From NCBI GenBank assembly GCA_030407315.1, contig JALQPE010002677.1, positions 1 through 60,896 on the forward strand: DNA of 60,896 nucleotides, given 5' to 3'. Of the stretch, positions 33,120 through 45,300 are shown one piece after another (within the stretch, counting starts at the first letter, position 1; every line of letters begins with the position of its first letter). Both the position numbers and the translations under genes were made by a program. Source of the DNA: Asparagopsis taxiformis. Its lineage: Eukaryota > Rhodophyta > Florideophyceae > Bonnemaisoniales > Bonnemaisoniaceae. Under the pieces are notes generated by a model that worked only from the letters and a program-made list of their open reading frames with translations, did no database searches and was not told the origin of the DNA.

Positions 33120-35226
33120 ACTTCTTAGTCAACATTCAGGTTAGCAGACAGCCTACCGTATTCCTTGATTAAACCACTTTTCATTTTGTTAGCTCGCCTC
33201 GGTCACCTTCTCGTAAGTGCGGCGCGTGAGCGATTCCGGAGGACGCGTAGGCGCGACTTCATACCGCGCGCAGTTGCCGCGGCGTCGGGCGGTTCCTCGG
33301 AGTGTCGTACGGGCGTTCGGGTGGAGCATTGCTAGCTAGGAGGTGGCGCGATTTAAGTCGCGTGAGTCGCCACTTGAAGCAGTGCTTGCCCGGTGACCGC
33401 GTCGACACTCGGAAGCACGCGAGCGATGCGAAGGAATTGCGCGGGGCGAGGCGGAAGAGAGGGAATTGGGGAGCGGGTTGGATCTCCCGTGGGCATGCAT
33501 TCTCTAACTGTGTCGGTGTCGTACGGAGCGTCCGCGTTTCGTCGCATTTTCTCCGTTGTTCGTCCGTCGCGTATTTAGTCGCGTATTTCGTTGCGTGTTT
33601 AGTCGCGTGTTTCGTCGCATAGTTCGTCGCGTGTTTCGTCGCTCTTTCGTCGCGTGTTTCGTCGCTCGTTCGTCGCGTATGGGGGTTAGGCTACCAGTGG
33701 TATAGTTCTAGCTAGGCGTATTTGCCGGCGCCAGTTCCCTCCGAACGTGCACGTGGGTGGCGGTTTGCGTTTGCACGCTCCTCATACGCCGAATGCGTTG
33801 GCGATCGCGAGATATGTGCGGCCAGGAAGCGCACCAATTAGAACGCGCTACCAGCGACACGCAGGGCTGGCCAGCAACGGATTGATCAAAAATTTGGCGC
33901 CAAAAATTCCAGGTGGAATTTCTGAGCCGATATTTTTAACTTGATCAAATGGCCCAATTTTTCGGCCAAAATCGAACCCAATTTCTGGGCGATTTTTTTG
34001 GCTCGATTTTTTTCTGGCCCGGTTATTTGGCTGCATTTGCACGCAATTTCCGCGCGATTTTTTCGGCGGCCGGCGGCGGATTCCAGCGTAGCGCTCGCGC
34101 GAGGGTGGCACAATATGTCTGTCCCAGCCCAATGCAATTTTCTGGGACGGCCTCCCTTCCAATCCAGTTGGGCCATCCTGCGTGCCTTGCGCGCATTCAG
34201 TCACCGGCGTTCCCCCTCCATATTTGGATCGAAAATGCTCTGTCGGCACTCTGCGTGCCTGTGGATACAGTGGCGGGTACATCTCGGTCATGCAGCGAAC
34301 CCGTTGCCGACCTTCGGTTCATGAGATGCATACTCGCTTGCGTGGATGGCGCCTTCTTCGCGGTGCGAACGATGATGCAGCGGTCGCGTGGTGTTCGACG
34401 GAGCGGTTGCGTGGCGTTCGACGAGATGCGACGTTTGCGTGGCGTTCGGTGACGTGGTTGCGCGGCGTGCGACGAAACGATTGCGAGGCGTCCGACGAAA
34501 CGATTACGCGGCGTTCGACGAGCGGTTGCGTGGCGTCCAAAGAAACGATTGCGCGGTCGTTCGACGAAACGATTGCGTGGCGAACGACGAACGAGTGCGT
34601 GGCGAACGGTGAACGGTAGGCAATTTAGTCGTGCGGAGCAACCAGTGTTGACGCTTGGCGCGACGGGTGGCGAAACAAGTGACGGGTCCGGCGCGTCTCG
34701 CTATGCGGATGGCGCTTTGAAATACACCGCGTGGCGGCCGTCTCGGCGGGCTTCGTACGCGACTGGGCGAGGGGACTGTGAAAGAGTCTTGGCCGTGTGT
34801 TGGCGCGGGTGCGCATCATCGTCTTCGATCTCCTACCGGTGTGTGGCCCGGTTCGTTTCCGACCATGCCCACGCCTCCTTTGTTGACGCTCGCGGTCGTC
34901 GGTTTGGCGTCGTGTCAGTGCTTCCGAGTCGTGCGACGCATAATCGCTCGCGCGGGTTGCAACTTCTACGCGGTACGTACGACGGGCGGCGCATATTGCG
35001 TGTCGAAAGGCGGGGTGCTACTAGCAGCTAGTAGCGCGCGTGTCCGACGTTCGCGACGCGTGTCGCTATGAGTGTCGTCGCGACGCTTGGCGGCGATGGG
35101 AGGTTTGGTTCGTGTACTCTTCTACGCGTCGGGGCTTACTGTTGCTGAGCGGCTCGCTTGCAGTTTGCGTAGCTTACACGTCGGCTTCGGTGCGCGTAAC
35201 CGGCGATCCCAGCGTCGCTTCGTGCG
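33120..35226 (-). other. E2 long non-coding region downstream of pol
   Basis: Corresponds in position to E1 7673-9971. No gene supported. It contains a roughly 12-bp repeat of the type GTTTCGTCGCGT (about 33567-33680), AT-rich TTTTTCGGCC-like palindromic stretches (33890-34075) like those in E1 near 8028-8160, and a 23-bp minisatellite (about 34385-34620). Confidence 0.65.
34385..34620. repeat. 23-bp minisatellite in E2
   Basis: About nine to ten diverged units, for example GACGAAACGATTGCGAGGCG plus three bases and GACGAAACGATTACGCGGCG plus three bases. Because 23 is not a multiple of three, each unit shifts frame, so the apparent proteins here are artefacts. Confidence 0.75.
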
Positions 35227-38200
35227 TTAGTTGCGTTTGCGTTGTACGCGGGACGGCGTTCTTTGGCTCGCGATACGTGCGCTCATGCGGCTGGGCAGCG
35301 TTATCTGCGGGACGTCATCGCGTGTCGGGCGCTTTCGACGATTGCGCGGTGCCGTGGGACTGGCTTCAGTGTTGCGCGCAGTGGTGTTAGGGGCGGACCG
35401 TTCTCGGTCACGGCGAAAGCGGGCGACGATGGGCGCGGGCAACGAGCCTTCGGGCTCCCACGTATCGTCGCGCGGGGAGAAGCCCTTCCAGCGTACACGA
35501 AATACGGGCGCGCCAGCGTCATCAATACCTTCGGACGTCAACTTGTCAATCATGAACTCGCGCGTCCCATATCCTGCCTCCGGGTCGACCTTGCGCGCAT
35601 TGTCGAATGCGCGTTCGTCTCGTCGCGCAATGTCGTTTGCGTCGTCCGTGTACGTGATTTCTTATTCGTCATTAGGCGCAGCAGGCGCGTGGGTCGCGCG
35701 GCGCGGGGCAAGGCGAATGCGGTCGGAGCTGACGAGTTCGGGCACACCGTCGATTATGATTTCGAACGTGTGCCCGCGGCAACCTATAACCGGGAAGGGG
35801 CCCGACACGGGGTAGTCTAGCTTCGATGCTCACGACCCGTCGTCGCGTGGCATTCGTGTCGTCGCTCCCGCGCAGGTGTCCAGATACACTTGATCGCCAA
35901 CCTTGATATCCTTATTCACTGTGCGTACGCCGCGGTCGAAGTCGCGCTTGTATCTCGCTTGCGCTTTCTTCAACGCGTTCGCCGCGCGCGCATACGCGTC
36001 TGATAGCCTTGCGAGAAACTCCATGCGAAGAAAGGGCGTGCTGCGAATCGTGTCCACCTGTTCCGTTCCCAGCGATACGGGGTAGCGCGTGAGCGTAAGT
36101 TCGAACGGCGACGTATTCGTCGAGCGGTGTATCGCGCGGTTATAAGCGTACGCTAGCGCGTCCAAATGCTCGTCCCAATCCTTTCGCTCTTCGTCGACGT
36201 AATGGCGCAGCGTCGCGATGATGGTGCGGTTCATGCACTCGACCTGTCCGTTCGATTGCGGGTGGTAGGTCGTCGTGAAGATGTTTCGCGTTCCCATCAG
36301 CGCGCACGTTTCCTGAAACAACTTCGAGCGAAACTGCGGTCCATTGTCCGAAAGTAGCGTGCGCAGCGGTCCGTAAACGAAAACCCAATCTCGACAGAAC
36401 GCTTTTGCGACGGCGAGCGCGGACACGCGTCCGAGCGCGATGAGTCGGCAAAGCTTGCTGTAGCGGTCGGCGATTACGAGGACGAAGCGGTGTTGGCGCG
36501 GAGTCTCGGGTAGCGGACCCAGAATGTCGATAGCGACGTCTTCGAGCGGGCGCGTCGCGGGGAATAGCTTCAGGGCGTTCGTATGGCGATATTGCGTAAC
36601 GCGGTTGTGCGCGCACGCATCGCACTGCCTCACCGTGGTGTAGACGTCTATGCTCATCATCGGCCAGTAGTACGCGCGTCGAATTGCGTCGTACATGCGT
36701 CGCGCGCCCGGGTGCCCCGCGGTTACCGCGTAATGGTCGCTCGCAAAATGCGCCCCTTTATCGATTCAAGTACGACTATCTGCGTCGCGTCGTCGAACGG
36801 AGCGGTCCTCATGAGTATCCCGCTGGGGGACAGATGAAAACGCGATTGCGGCGCAGTTTCGACGTCGCGTTTCGCGTTTTGGCAGAATTCGTCCGTCGCC
36901 TGTTCGCGGATCCACTCGTCAGTGGATACGGGCGGCTCGATACACGACCGAGTTGCCAGTAGGCAATCCAGGCTCGGATAGTATTCTGCGTAGTCGCATA
37001 ATAGCGCAACGTCGGTTCGAGCGTATGCGTTCGCGTGTGGTTCGACGATGTTCGTGGCGTCGAAGCAGGGTATGTCGTCCGGTATTGCCGTCTCGTCGCC
37101 GCTTCGCGTGGCCATTCGCGAGAGCAAGTCGGCGATAACATGGCGTTTACCCTTCTTATATTCGACGTCGAATTCGAACTCGGCGAGTCGCAACCGCCAG
37201 CGCGCTAGTCGTCCTTCTGCAGAGGTCATGTTTAGGATCCAGCGCAGCGAATTATGGTCCGTGCGAACCGTGAACTTCCGTCCTTCCAAATATGCGCGTA
37301 ATAGAAAAACGGCCCATACCACTGCGAGACACTCGCGTTCTGTCGTCGAATAATTTCGCTCCGCGTCGTTAAGCGTGCGCGACCAGTATCCGACTGGATG
37401 TAATACGTCGTCGTCCGCGTCTAGCTGCAGTAACGCGCATCCGATTTGTCCTTGCGACGCGTCGGTATCGAGCACGTATGGGTGTCCCTCGCGCGGTAGG
37501 CGAAGAATAGGCGGAGACAGCATCGCTCGTCGCAATGATTCGAACGCGCGCGTTTGCTCTGGCGTCGGCGCGGGTAGGTTGTCTCCTTGGTCCTTCTTCA
37601 GCAGCTGCGTAAGCGGCGCCGCTACGAACGCAAATTTCTCGACGAATCGGCGGTATACGTTGCAAGTTCCTAGAAAGCTGCGTAGCTGCGTTTTCGTCGT
37701 CGGGTACGTCGCATCGCGTAGCGCGTCGCATTTCGTCGTCGGCACGGATAGCTTCCCAGGCGAAATAGTATGTCCCAGATAGTCTACCGAGCGCTTGAAG
37801 AACTTGGTCTTCGCGAACTTTAGCGAAACGCCAGCGCGTCCGAGGATTCCCAGTATCTCGTCGACGTGATGCACGTGCGCGTTTACGTCGGCGGAGAAGA
37901 TGATTACGTCATCCAGGTAGACAACATTTCACGTTCGCGAGCAAAATATCGAGCGCGCGCTGAAATGTCGCGGGCGCGTTCGAAAGTCCGAAGGGCATAC
38001 GGCGGAAGCGATATGTACCAACATGCGACGTAAAAGTAGTCTTATCGCGGTCGGCGTGCGCTACTGGGATCTGCCAGTATCCCGAATTGCAATCCAGCGT
38101 AGTGAAAACCGTTGCGTCGCCGAGCGAATCGACGAAATCGTCCATGAGCGGAATCGGATACGCGTCCTTAACGGTGGCGGCGTTTAAGCGGCGGTAGTCT

Positions 38201-38454
38201 ATGCAGAAGTGGGAAGTCCCGTCCTTCTTGGGTACGACTACGACCGGGCTCGCCCATTCCGACGTAGCGGGTTCGATCACTCCAGCGCGGAGCATCTTTT
38301 CCACTTGCGTACGGATAATTTCGCGCGACGCGTGTCCGGCGCGGTACGGCGGTTGGTTCACGGGGGTAGCCCCCGGAACCAGTTCGATGCGGTGTTCCGT
38401 GGCGTGGATGGCTCCAAGCGTGCCATTCCACATTCGCTCGTGCTTGCGTAACAT
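35227..38454 (-). pseudogene. pol: E2 pol: RT, RNase H, integrase, chromodomain
   Basis: Polymerase of E2. RT (38454-37909): EWASPVVVVPKKDGTSHFC, FTTLDCNSGYWQIPV, MPFGLSNAPATFQ. A one-base loss at about 37920, just before YLDD, shifts the frame. RT end and RNase H (37874-36723): FVLDTDASQGQIG after a short gap, TERECLAVVWA, RTDHNSLRWI. A shift near 36740 leads to integrase (36696-35830) with YYWPMM, CDACAHN, DILGPLPE, SDNGPQF and NGQVECMNR. The catalytic Glu precedes Cys. After a further break, GPFPVIG and a chromodomain, FRVRWKGFSPRDDTWEP, end the gene at 35227. Similarity to E1 pol is high over RT. Three or more indels and a stop near 35665 break the frame, so it cannot be expressed as read. 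Confidence 0.92.
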
Positions 38455-38610
38455 CTCGATAATTTCCGCGTGTAGGTCATCGTCTACTCGCTCGTCGCGC
38501 AGCGTCGTGCGTAAGAGATCTTCCCAATGCGGCGTCGCGTTCGTAATTCCGTCGGTTTCGCGCGGGTCTGGCGGATTCGTAGCGCTGCGTCGCGTCGCGT
38601 CGTCGGGAGG

Positions 38611-39570
38611 TCAGTCTAGCGGAGTCGGCGCTTCTTGTGCAACCTGTAGGCAACCCACGGGGTTAGGCACGGCGACGCCCACCTTCATTCCCTTAGGCAA
38701 TACCTGTAGGCGGGTACCAGCGTTGTGCATTTGTAAGCTGAACGGTACGTCACTCCGAACCAGCGTTTCGCCATTAGTTAGGCGGAGTAACTTTTGCGCG
38801 CAGAGGTTAGTCGCAGGCACCGTAATGCAGCGCCCTACAGCACTCGTAGTAACGTCGATAGTTCGCGTCGCGTGCGGCGGAATCGACGTGCGGTGCGAAG
38901 CTCGCGGCTTGGGTCGCCTTGGAAATCGGTGCGTGGCGCGGTTTCGTCGGCGTACGCGGAAGCATCGGGACGTGGTCGCCATAGCGGGTTCGCAACGCGC
39001 GCTGCGGTCCAGTGTAGATAATTTCGACCACGCGGTCGATGAAATCCGCTCCCAAGATACATGGGACGGATAAACGCGGCATCACCAAAAAGGTTTGGAG
39101 GTCCGCTCGGGCACCTAGGAAAACGCTAAGTCGCAGCGACGCGTTTGGCGCGAGGCGTCGTCCGTTCGCGTCGATAATCGCGCAGCGCAGCGTCGGCGGC
39201 GTAGCGTGGCGCTTCCAATCGGCGCCTAATACGTGTTTTCGCGAATGAGGCTCGGGCCTGCGCCAGTATCAAGCACGGCGGTCACCGCGGTGGCCGTGCG
39301 TTGATTATACCCGACGCGGGTCTCGAGTTTGTAGTTCGCGGTAGGGGTCTGAAACAGGACCACTGTTTCGGGTGGTAACGGAGGCGGTTTTTCGCGCGGC
39401 GGTTGCGTCATCGCGCGTCGCGTGTCCGTTGAGTGAAGAGGAGTCGGCCCACCCGCTACGACTCCTCGTAGGAGTTTACCGGGTCTTCTACGAAGCGAAC
39501 CGAGTGGGGCGTGAGCTGATCGCCGTCGTGCGCCTCGTTTTTCCGCGCTTGTTCGCTTTCGCGCTCGCAT
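38611..39570 (-). pseudogene. E2 retropepsin and RT linker, frameshifted
   Basis: The protease core AVLDTGAGPSLIREN is at about 39270-39225 and overlaps gag upstream in the -1 frame. After a frame change, ILGADFIDRVVEI continues the fold (about 39060-39020), followed by a linker (38982-38611) that keeps a Cys-Ala-Gln-Lys-rich segment and ends at a stop. The D-T-G triad is intact, unlike in E1 and E3b. The 115-base overlap with gag in the -1 frame fits programmed -1 frameshifting of a gag-pro-pol element, although I found no textbook slippery heptamer at the gag stop. Confidence 0.8.
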
Positions 39571-41438
39571 ATGCGTTCGCGCACGTCGTCGTTCGTCGAA
39601 ACCTCGAAAACCTGAACGTTGCGTTGCAGGTTCAGTTCCTCGGGCGTTAGGCGCGCATGGCTATGCATCTCGCGAATCGCGGCTTGCTGCTCGGGCGAGA
39701 GCAGTGGGCAGTTCACCATAGGGTGCCCAAATTTACTACATATCAGGCATCGGAATGCCGCCATGCGAGACGTGTCGGCCGTTTCCGTCTGTCTCACGAT
39801 AGGCGGTGGGAAAGTCGCCCGCGGTATGTGCGCCGTGTACGGTCCCGCGCGTTCGCGTTCCCGGTCGTCGTTATGCGCAGCGCGTCGCGAGCGGTCGGCG
39901 GGCGAAGCGTCGCGCGAGCGTGGCGTGTGGTAATTCGACGAAGGGGTGCCAAGCGAGGTCGGACTTCGCATGGGGCTCGGAGTCGAGAACTTCCGTTCGC
40001 GCGGAGCGTGCGGTGTCGCGGCGGAGGTCGAGACGTTTGGCGATGAGAAGCCTGATGGCGGGGTATGCCCCACGGTCAGCGCTTGCATCGTTGGTGTCTC
40101 CTCCTCTTCCACGTAGAGCGCAGGCGTTCGTCGCAGTAGCGGTCGCACGCTCGCCGTCGGCGTCATCGCTCGGTGTGTGTCCCCATGGCTCTGCGCCATA
40201 GACACTAGCTCTCAAAAGGTGTATCGCCGCGGGTCACGAGACATCGCGTCCCGCACGAGGTGTTGCGCATAGGGGCGTAGACCATCGACGAAAATAGAAA
40301 CAAGCGTTCGCTCGCTAAACGCATCGCCGCAGCGCAGCGCTCGTCGTCGTAATCGCGTAGCGAATTGTGTTTCGGTTTCCTTCGGGTCTTGCGTTTGTTG
40401 CGCCACGTCGCGGTATGCTTGCGCAACGTCGCCGTCGCGCGCGTAGGTTAGTAAGAGCCACTGAACGGCTTCCGCGTAGCACGTAATCGAATCGAAGCCC
40501 GCGCGCGCTCCTCGGAACGTTCGTCCCAGGTACGTTTGGAACGTGTCGCGCGCCTCTTCGGCCAGGAAATACTTGAGAATCGGAAGCGCTGCGCCTTCGG
40601 ATACGCCGGTGTCGTCGCATGCGCTCTTGAAGTACTTCAGAAACGATAGTACCGCGATTCCATCGACGCCCGTGAAATTCTCTCCTTGCATTGAATGGCG
40701 CACCATTTTCGCGGTGTTAGCCAACTCGCTCGCGATTTCCCGATTAAACGCGCGGTCCGTATTTCGCAAGCGATACGTGCGGTACGAAAGCGCGCGCGTG
40801 AACAGTTCGTTCAACGGCTGGATCTCTACCAGCCCGGGGTGCGCGGGTCCGTCGTCGCTATTCGAACGCGGGTGATGTCGTATGACAGGTCCTGGCGCGC
40901 CAGTTCCAGCCATCCCTCGGGGTCCGCGTTGCGCGCGTAGTTCGTCGGAGTCGCGCGCGTTGCGGTTCGCGTTCGGTTTTCGCGCGTAGCGACGTTCGCG
41001 CGGTCGATATTGTGCTCCTCGCGGGAGTACCATCGTAGTGACGATTAGGTTGTGGACTTGCGCCCTCATCTGAGCCGTTATTCCACGCGATTGGCCCTTG
41101 ATGGCGCGGTCCACCGCAGCTCGGACCTCTGCCTGGAGCATGCATTGGAACGTAGGGTCGTCCACTACTTGTCGGACCAAGCTCGGAAGCGTTGCGGACG
41201 GCGTAGCGTGCACGTCGGAAACGCGGAACTCGGCCTCGCGCTTCATTGCGGCGCCGTCGTCGGAGGTTTGCGCGTCGTCGTCGATACTCGCGAGCGCTTG
41301 CGTCGGTAACGGCGGCCACGGGGAAGCAGTAGGGTCGGGGATATGTGAAGCGACCAGTGCGTCGACTGCGTGCGTTTGCGACGCGACTGGCGGCGGTTCG
41401 GTCGGCGCGTTCGATCGCTCGCGCACGGAGGGATCCAT
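39456..41438 (-). pseudogene. gag: E2 gag, one in-frame TGA
   Basis: Begins at ATG 41438 and ends at TAG 39456, in one frame except for TGA at 40212-40214. N-terminus disordered and coiled-coil, then a capsid domain (about 40830-40215) with PGLVEIQPLNELFTRALSYR, SEGAALPILKYFL and ETQFATRLRRRALRCGDAF. The part after the TGA is Ser/Pro-rich and carries a zinc knuckle, CLICSKFGHPMVNC (CX2CX4HX4C), near 39740-39695. The capsid is clearly homologous to the one at 44030-44740. The TGA sits neatly between capsid and nucleocapsid, so it could be a mutation, an error or a readthrough site. Confidence 0.88.
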
Positions 41439-41996
41439 CGGCGCGGTTGCGTTCGATCGTTGCCTAGGAAAAAGGGAAAAAGGGATGATGGGGAAGGAGA
41501 AAGGGGAATTCGGCGCGCGTCAAAATCGAGCGTCGGCGCGTCGAAAAATTGGCAAGTAAAAAGGGAAGAGCTTCCCGAAAATTGTCTGCGTATCGGGCGC
41601 GCGTAGTAGGAGTGACGGGGACGAATTCGCTCGCAGGAGGGCTTCTTCCTCGCTCGGAACGCGCGAAGACGGGTCTCCATCGTCCGCGAACCCAATATTT
41701 TCGGCACCGCCGAACCCGCGTTAGGGTTCCGAACTAGCGCGCGCACGCGCTGCGTCGTCGATCGCGTCGTTCCGCGCTGCGAATCGTCGTAGTAGAGATA
41801 GGGTAGTTATACAAACAAGAGAGGCTATAGCACCGCTTCCGGGATAGCGATACGCGCGCACGCGTCAATCACCCTCGCTGTCGCGCACGACGAACGGAGA
41901 AAAGGAAAATTAGAGTAAGCGATAGGTTTGGCGCCCTGTGTTTCCCCAAGCCGAGTTTCTGTTCTTCGCTGAGTTCGCACGTCGTTTCGCGCAATT
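41439..41996 (-). other. E2 5' untranslated leader
   Basis: Between the primer-binding site and the gag ATG. No gene. Contains short GGGAAAAAGGG and GGAAAAGGAAA purine runs. Confidence 0.5.
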
Positions 41997-42012
41997 CTAG
42001 GTCGAGAGACCA
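41997..42012 (-). other. Primer-binding site of E2
   Basis: CTAGGTCGAGAGACCA on the + strand reads TGGTCTCTCGACCTAG on the sense strand, two bases from the LTR. It is identical over 16 bases to the E1 site at 658-673, while sequence around it differs. Confidence 0.88.
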
Positions 42013-42014
42013 GT

Positions 42015-42817
42015 TGTAGGACCAGCCGGGATGGCGATCGCTAGGGGAGTTCTAGAATTGCTTGCCTTGTCAGGGCGTGGTGAACCGGATCGCGCAGTTG
42101 AACTTGCGTTTCGCGCGTCGCTCTGTCGAGGTGACGATCGGGTGGTACAACGGCGGAACGCGCAGGGGTCGATCGCAACACGGGATTCGCGGGCCGGCGC
42201 AAGCCGTGATCTCAGGGTGAGATCACCGAGTAAACTCGAGCTCAACACGATCCACGCAGGGGTCGTAAATCCCTGGACTAGCGGTATGCGACGCAACGAG
42301 CGGTCTCGCGGTGCGACGCATTTCGACGGTCGTTAAACGCGGCGCGCGCGCACGTACGTCGGCGATCGTGAGCAATCCGCATGCAACGTCGTAACGCAAT
42401 CGGTCCTCGCGACGCGCTCAACGCTTAACTCGTAGCTGCGAAAGTGCTGACGGTTTATTGGTAGGGTGCGAAGCAGTGAGACCACTAATAGCTAACTTAC
42501 TTGGGACAGGCTTTCCTTGTGCGGCCGGCCGGCGGCCGCACGCTCGCACGCAAAAAGGGAAATATTTGGGAAAAAGACTTTCGTCATAACAAAACCCAAA
42601 AAGGGAAAATAAAGGGAAATTCGCGGAAATCGCTACACGTGGCGCGGCTCGCAGTTTCGTGACAACGTTCGCGCGCACGCGCTCGCATCGACGCTCCGTG
42701 ACACGTAATCAAACGCCACGCGTACGCTCGCTTACTAACTCACTCTGATGTATGCGGATTTAAACAAACGCGCGCGCGTTCGCATCGACGCTATCGACCA
42801 ACTTCAAATGCACCACA
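42015..42817 (-). repeat. 5' LTR of element E2
   Basis: 803-bp partner of 29121-29925. In sense orientation it starts TGTGGTGC and ends CCTACA just before the primer-binding site. Confidence 0.95.
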
Positions 42818-43024
42818 AGCGTCAAAAGCTAGGAAAGTAAGAAAGGAAAGAAGTATACCGTACGCGAGGTACGAAGAAAGTCAGAACGGGTACGCCCAGA
42901 GCTCCAGGCCCTGTAAATCGACGAAGATTCGTGTGAGGTATCTGTCGACAGACGTTGAACACCAGAGCTCGGAGGAGCATAATCTCAACCAAATTATTTA
43001 TATTCATTTCGGTGAACGAACAGA

Positions 43025-45300
43025 ATGGCCCCCGGCATCGATGAGCCGACGGTCAGCTAACTAGCCAAGGAGCGGAAATTCTCGACCACTACGACTACCA
43101 GTCGTAGAAAAGGGAGGGCAGCCAGCGTGCCGCGAAGCTCCCCTCCCAGAACTCGCGCAAACGCGCGAAAGAAGACTGCTTCGGCAGTTTCAGCGGCGAG
43201 ACCTCCAAAGTCGCCGCCCCCGGCGGAAAATGTCCACTCGCTGTCAAGCGTGGACTCAGGGATGGGCGCCAGGCCACTTACAATTCCTGTAGTCGCGCCT
43301 ACCCCTAGAGGTGATGAATTATCGGTGGCTCAAGAGCCAACGCCTGCTGCAGCGAACAGCAGAAGCGAGGGGAAGAGAGTGCTTCGCGAGCCCTCTCTCC
43401 ACATTGACCCGCTTTCCAGCCTCGGCTTGACCACATTGCCATCCACGGGACTGTTTTTGGACAGGCCCCCACGGATGCCAAGCACGGCCACTGCCCCTGC
43501 CAGTGCGGCTTTGAAGCAGCCGCCTGTCACGGAGGTTTCTCTGCAGGAGATCCGGGCTATCGCACGGGATGTAGCCCGTGAGATCGCTCGCGAGGAGGTG
43601 CGTATCGACCGCGCCATTCACCCGCAGGCAGCTTACGACGATATGCGCGTTTCGCTGATCTCCGAAATTGTTCCCATCGTGACCAGACAATTGGAGTCGG
43701 TCGTGACCGAACGCGTTTACAAGCGACTCAAGACGGCCCTCAGGCTCGAAATTACGCATCTCGTCCGGGACGCCGTGATGGAAATGCAGAACGCTGAGGC
43801 GCCGCTAACCCCGCTCTCTCCCCACCTTAGGGCGGGCAAACACGACGACGCCGCTCGACTGGTTCGAATGGAACCGATCGGTGGAGACCCACCGAATCAT
43901 GACCCCCGCAGGGAAAATAGGGAACATGAAGAAGCCCGTCGCTGGGTGGACCTCATGCGTGAATCTTGCGCTCATGCCCCACACCGAGAACGCCCCCGTG
44001 CGGAAGAGTAACCAGATTCGTCTTACCCCGGACTTGTCGAAATCAGGCCGCTTAACGAGCGCTTCACAAAGGCCCTATCTTACCACACATACAGGTTGCC
44101 GAACCAAGACGACCGCTACGACGATGAAGTCGCCCAGCGGCTGTCCCCGACGGCAAGACAGCTCAGGCATGTCATAACCGTACCGCTCTTCACTGTTGAA
44201 GACCCAATCGCCGTTCTGGCGTTCTTGAAGAACTTCAAGTTCGCGTGTGATGAAACCGGCGTGGCTGAAGGAGCAGCCCTCCTGCTCATGAAATATTTAA
44301 TGGCTGGGGAGGCTCGTGAAATGATTCTCTCTTACGTCGGCCGAGGCACGGGCTTCGCCGACACACGTCCGGGAATTGATATCATCAATTCCTATCCGGA
44401 AGCCGTCAACTGGTTGTTACTCGCGTACACGAAGGAGTCGGTACTCCAGCACGCGTACCATCAAGTCACGCAAATGCGCCAAGGCGTAGCAGAGACTGAA
44501 GACCAGTTTGCCTTCCGCCTCCGAAGGGAAGCGCTGAGGTGCGGTGACGCATTCCTCGAGCGCTCCCTCATGGCGATTTACATCGATGGATTATTGTCAT
44601 ATTCACAACACGTTGTGTGGGGTGATGTGTCCAAGAACCCCCGGATGACGTTTCAGGACGTTCGTATGCGCGCGCAGAGCCTTGGCGATACTGCTCGTGA
44701 AACGCAGCGCCAACACTCCCGCCTGCGCACTAATCCTCCGATACCTACGCAAAAACGGGTCACCACGCGTAGGGTGAATACGATATCCGTAGACGAAGGA
44801 ACACTCGCGAGCGAACAAGGCAATAACGCCGTGTTGGCCGTGGCCTTCGGCGGGGAAAATACCCCGCCTCTTGATTCGGTCGATAAGACTCCCATGGGAG
44901 TTTCCGAAGGAGGGGTAGAGGCCGGCGCATCCGCCCGCACCCCTACTCAACGCCAGTTGGACTTCAATGGCTCCGATGGTGGTCGACGAGAAAGGACCGT
45001 GGACGACCCTTGGGTCAGCGACGGGAATACCCTAAGACCCCACACTCCCGAGTGCACACCAGCGCACGCACGCCGCCACGTTGCCTCGTATGCCGCAAGG
45101 TGGGTCATGTCATGACCCAATGCCGCTTACTCCCCCAGGAGGTCCGCGATAGCATCAAGGCCGCGCAGGCGCGCGAACCTTACGACCAGAACGAAAGGGA
45201 TTTGCTACGCACCCTACTGGTTGACACAGAAGAAGCTGAACTCCCGCGGGAGTTGGACGAGCTATCGATAGGAGGGAGCTCTTCCTCCAGCGATATTGGC
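43025..45300 (+). pseudogene. gag: Gypsy gag fragment E3b
   Basis: Gag of a third gypsy lineage on the + strand. A possible ATG at 43025 is followed by an in-frame TAA after 11 codons; the frame then runs 43127-44011, is stopped by TAA at 44009-44011, and continues in the same frame to 45115. The first part has an amphipathic stretch (SLQEIRAIARDVAREIAREE). The capsid (about 44030-44740) carries PGLVEIRPLNERFTKALSYH, AEGAALLLMKYLMAGEARE and EDQFAFRLRREALRCGDAF, plainly related to E2 gag. A -1 frame change near 45050 leads to the zinc knuckle CLVCRKVGHVMTQC. No LTR or primer site could be established upstream; E2 abuts it at 42817. Confidence 0.85.

Larger units (their letters stand above)
29121..42817 (-). 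mobile_element. Ty3/gypsy chromodomain LTR retrotransposon E2
   Basis: A nearly complete element in reverse orientation. LTRs at 29121-29925 and 42015-42817 are about 97% identical, with TGTAGG...CACCACA ends on the + strand. The primer-binding site is next to the right LTR and the polypurine tract next to the left LTR, which fixes the sense strand as minus. Order on the minus strand: gag, protease, RT, RNase H, integrase, chromodomain, about 2 kb of non-coding repeats, then an antisense gene on the + strand. RT and integrase resemble those of E1 closely, but the genes are GCG-rich rather than ACG-rich. No clear target-site duplication is seen (ACGGC on the left, AGCGT on the right), so the flanks may have been rearranged. 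Confidence 0.95.

Noticed and set aside
34182..34619. Proteins rich in RGVRR and SDET repeats inside E2
   Set aside because: Translations of a 23-bp minisatellite; the period is not a multiple of three.
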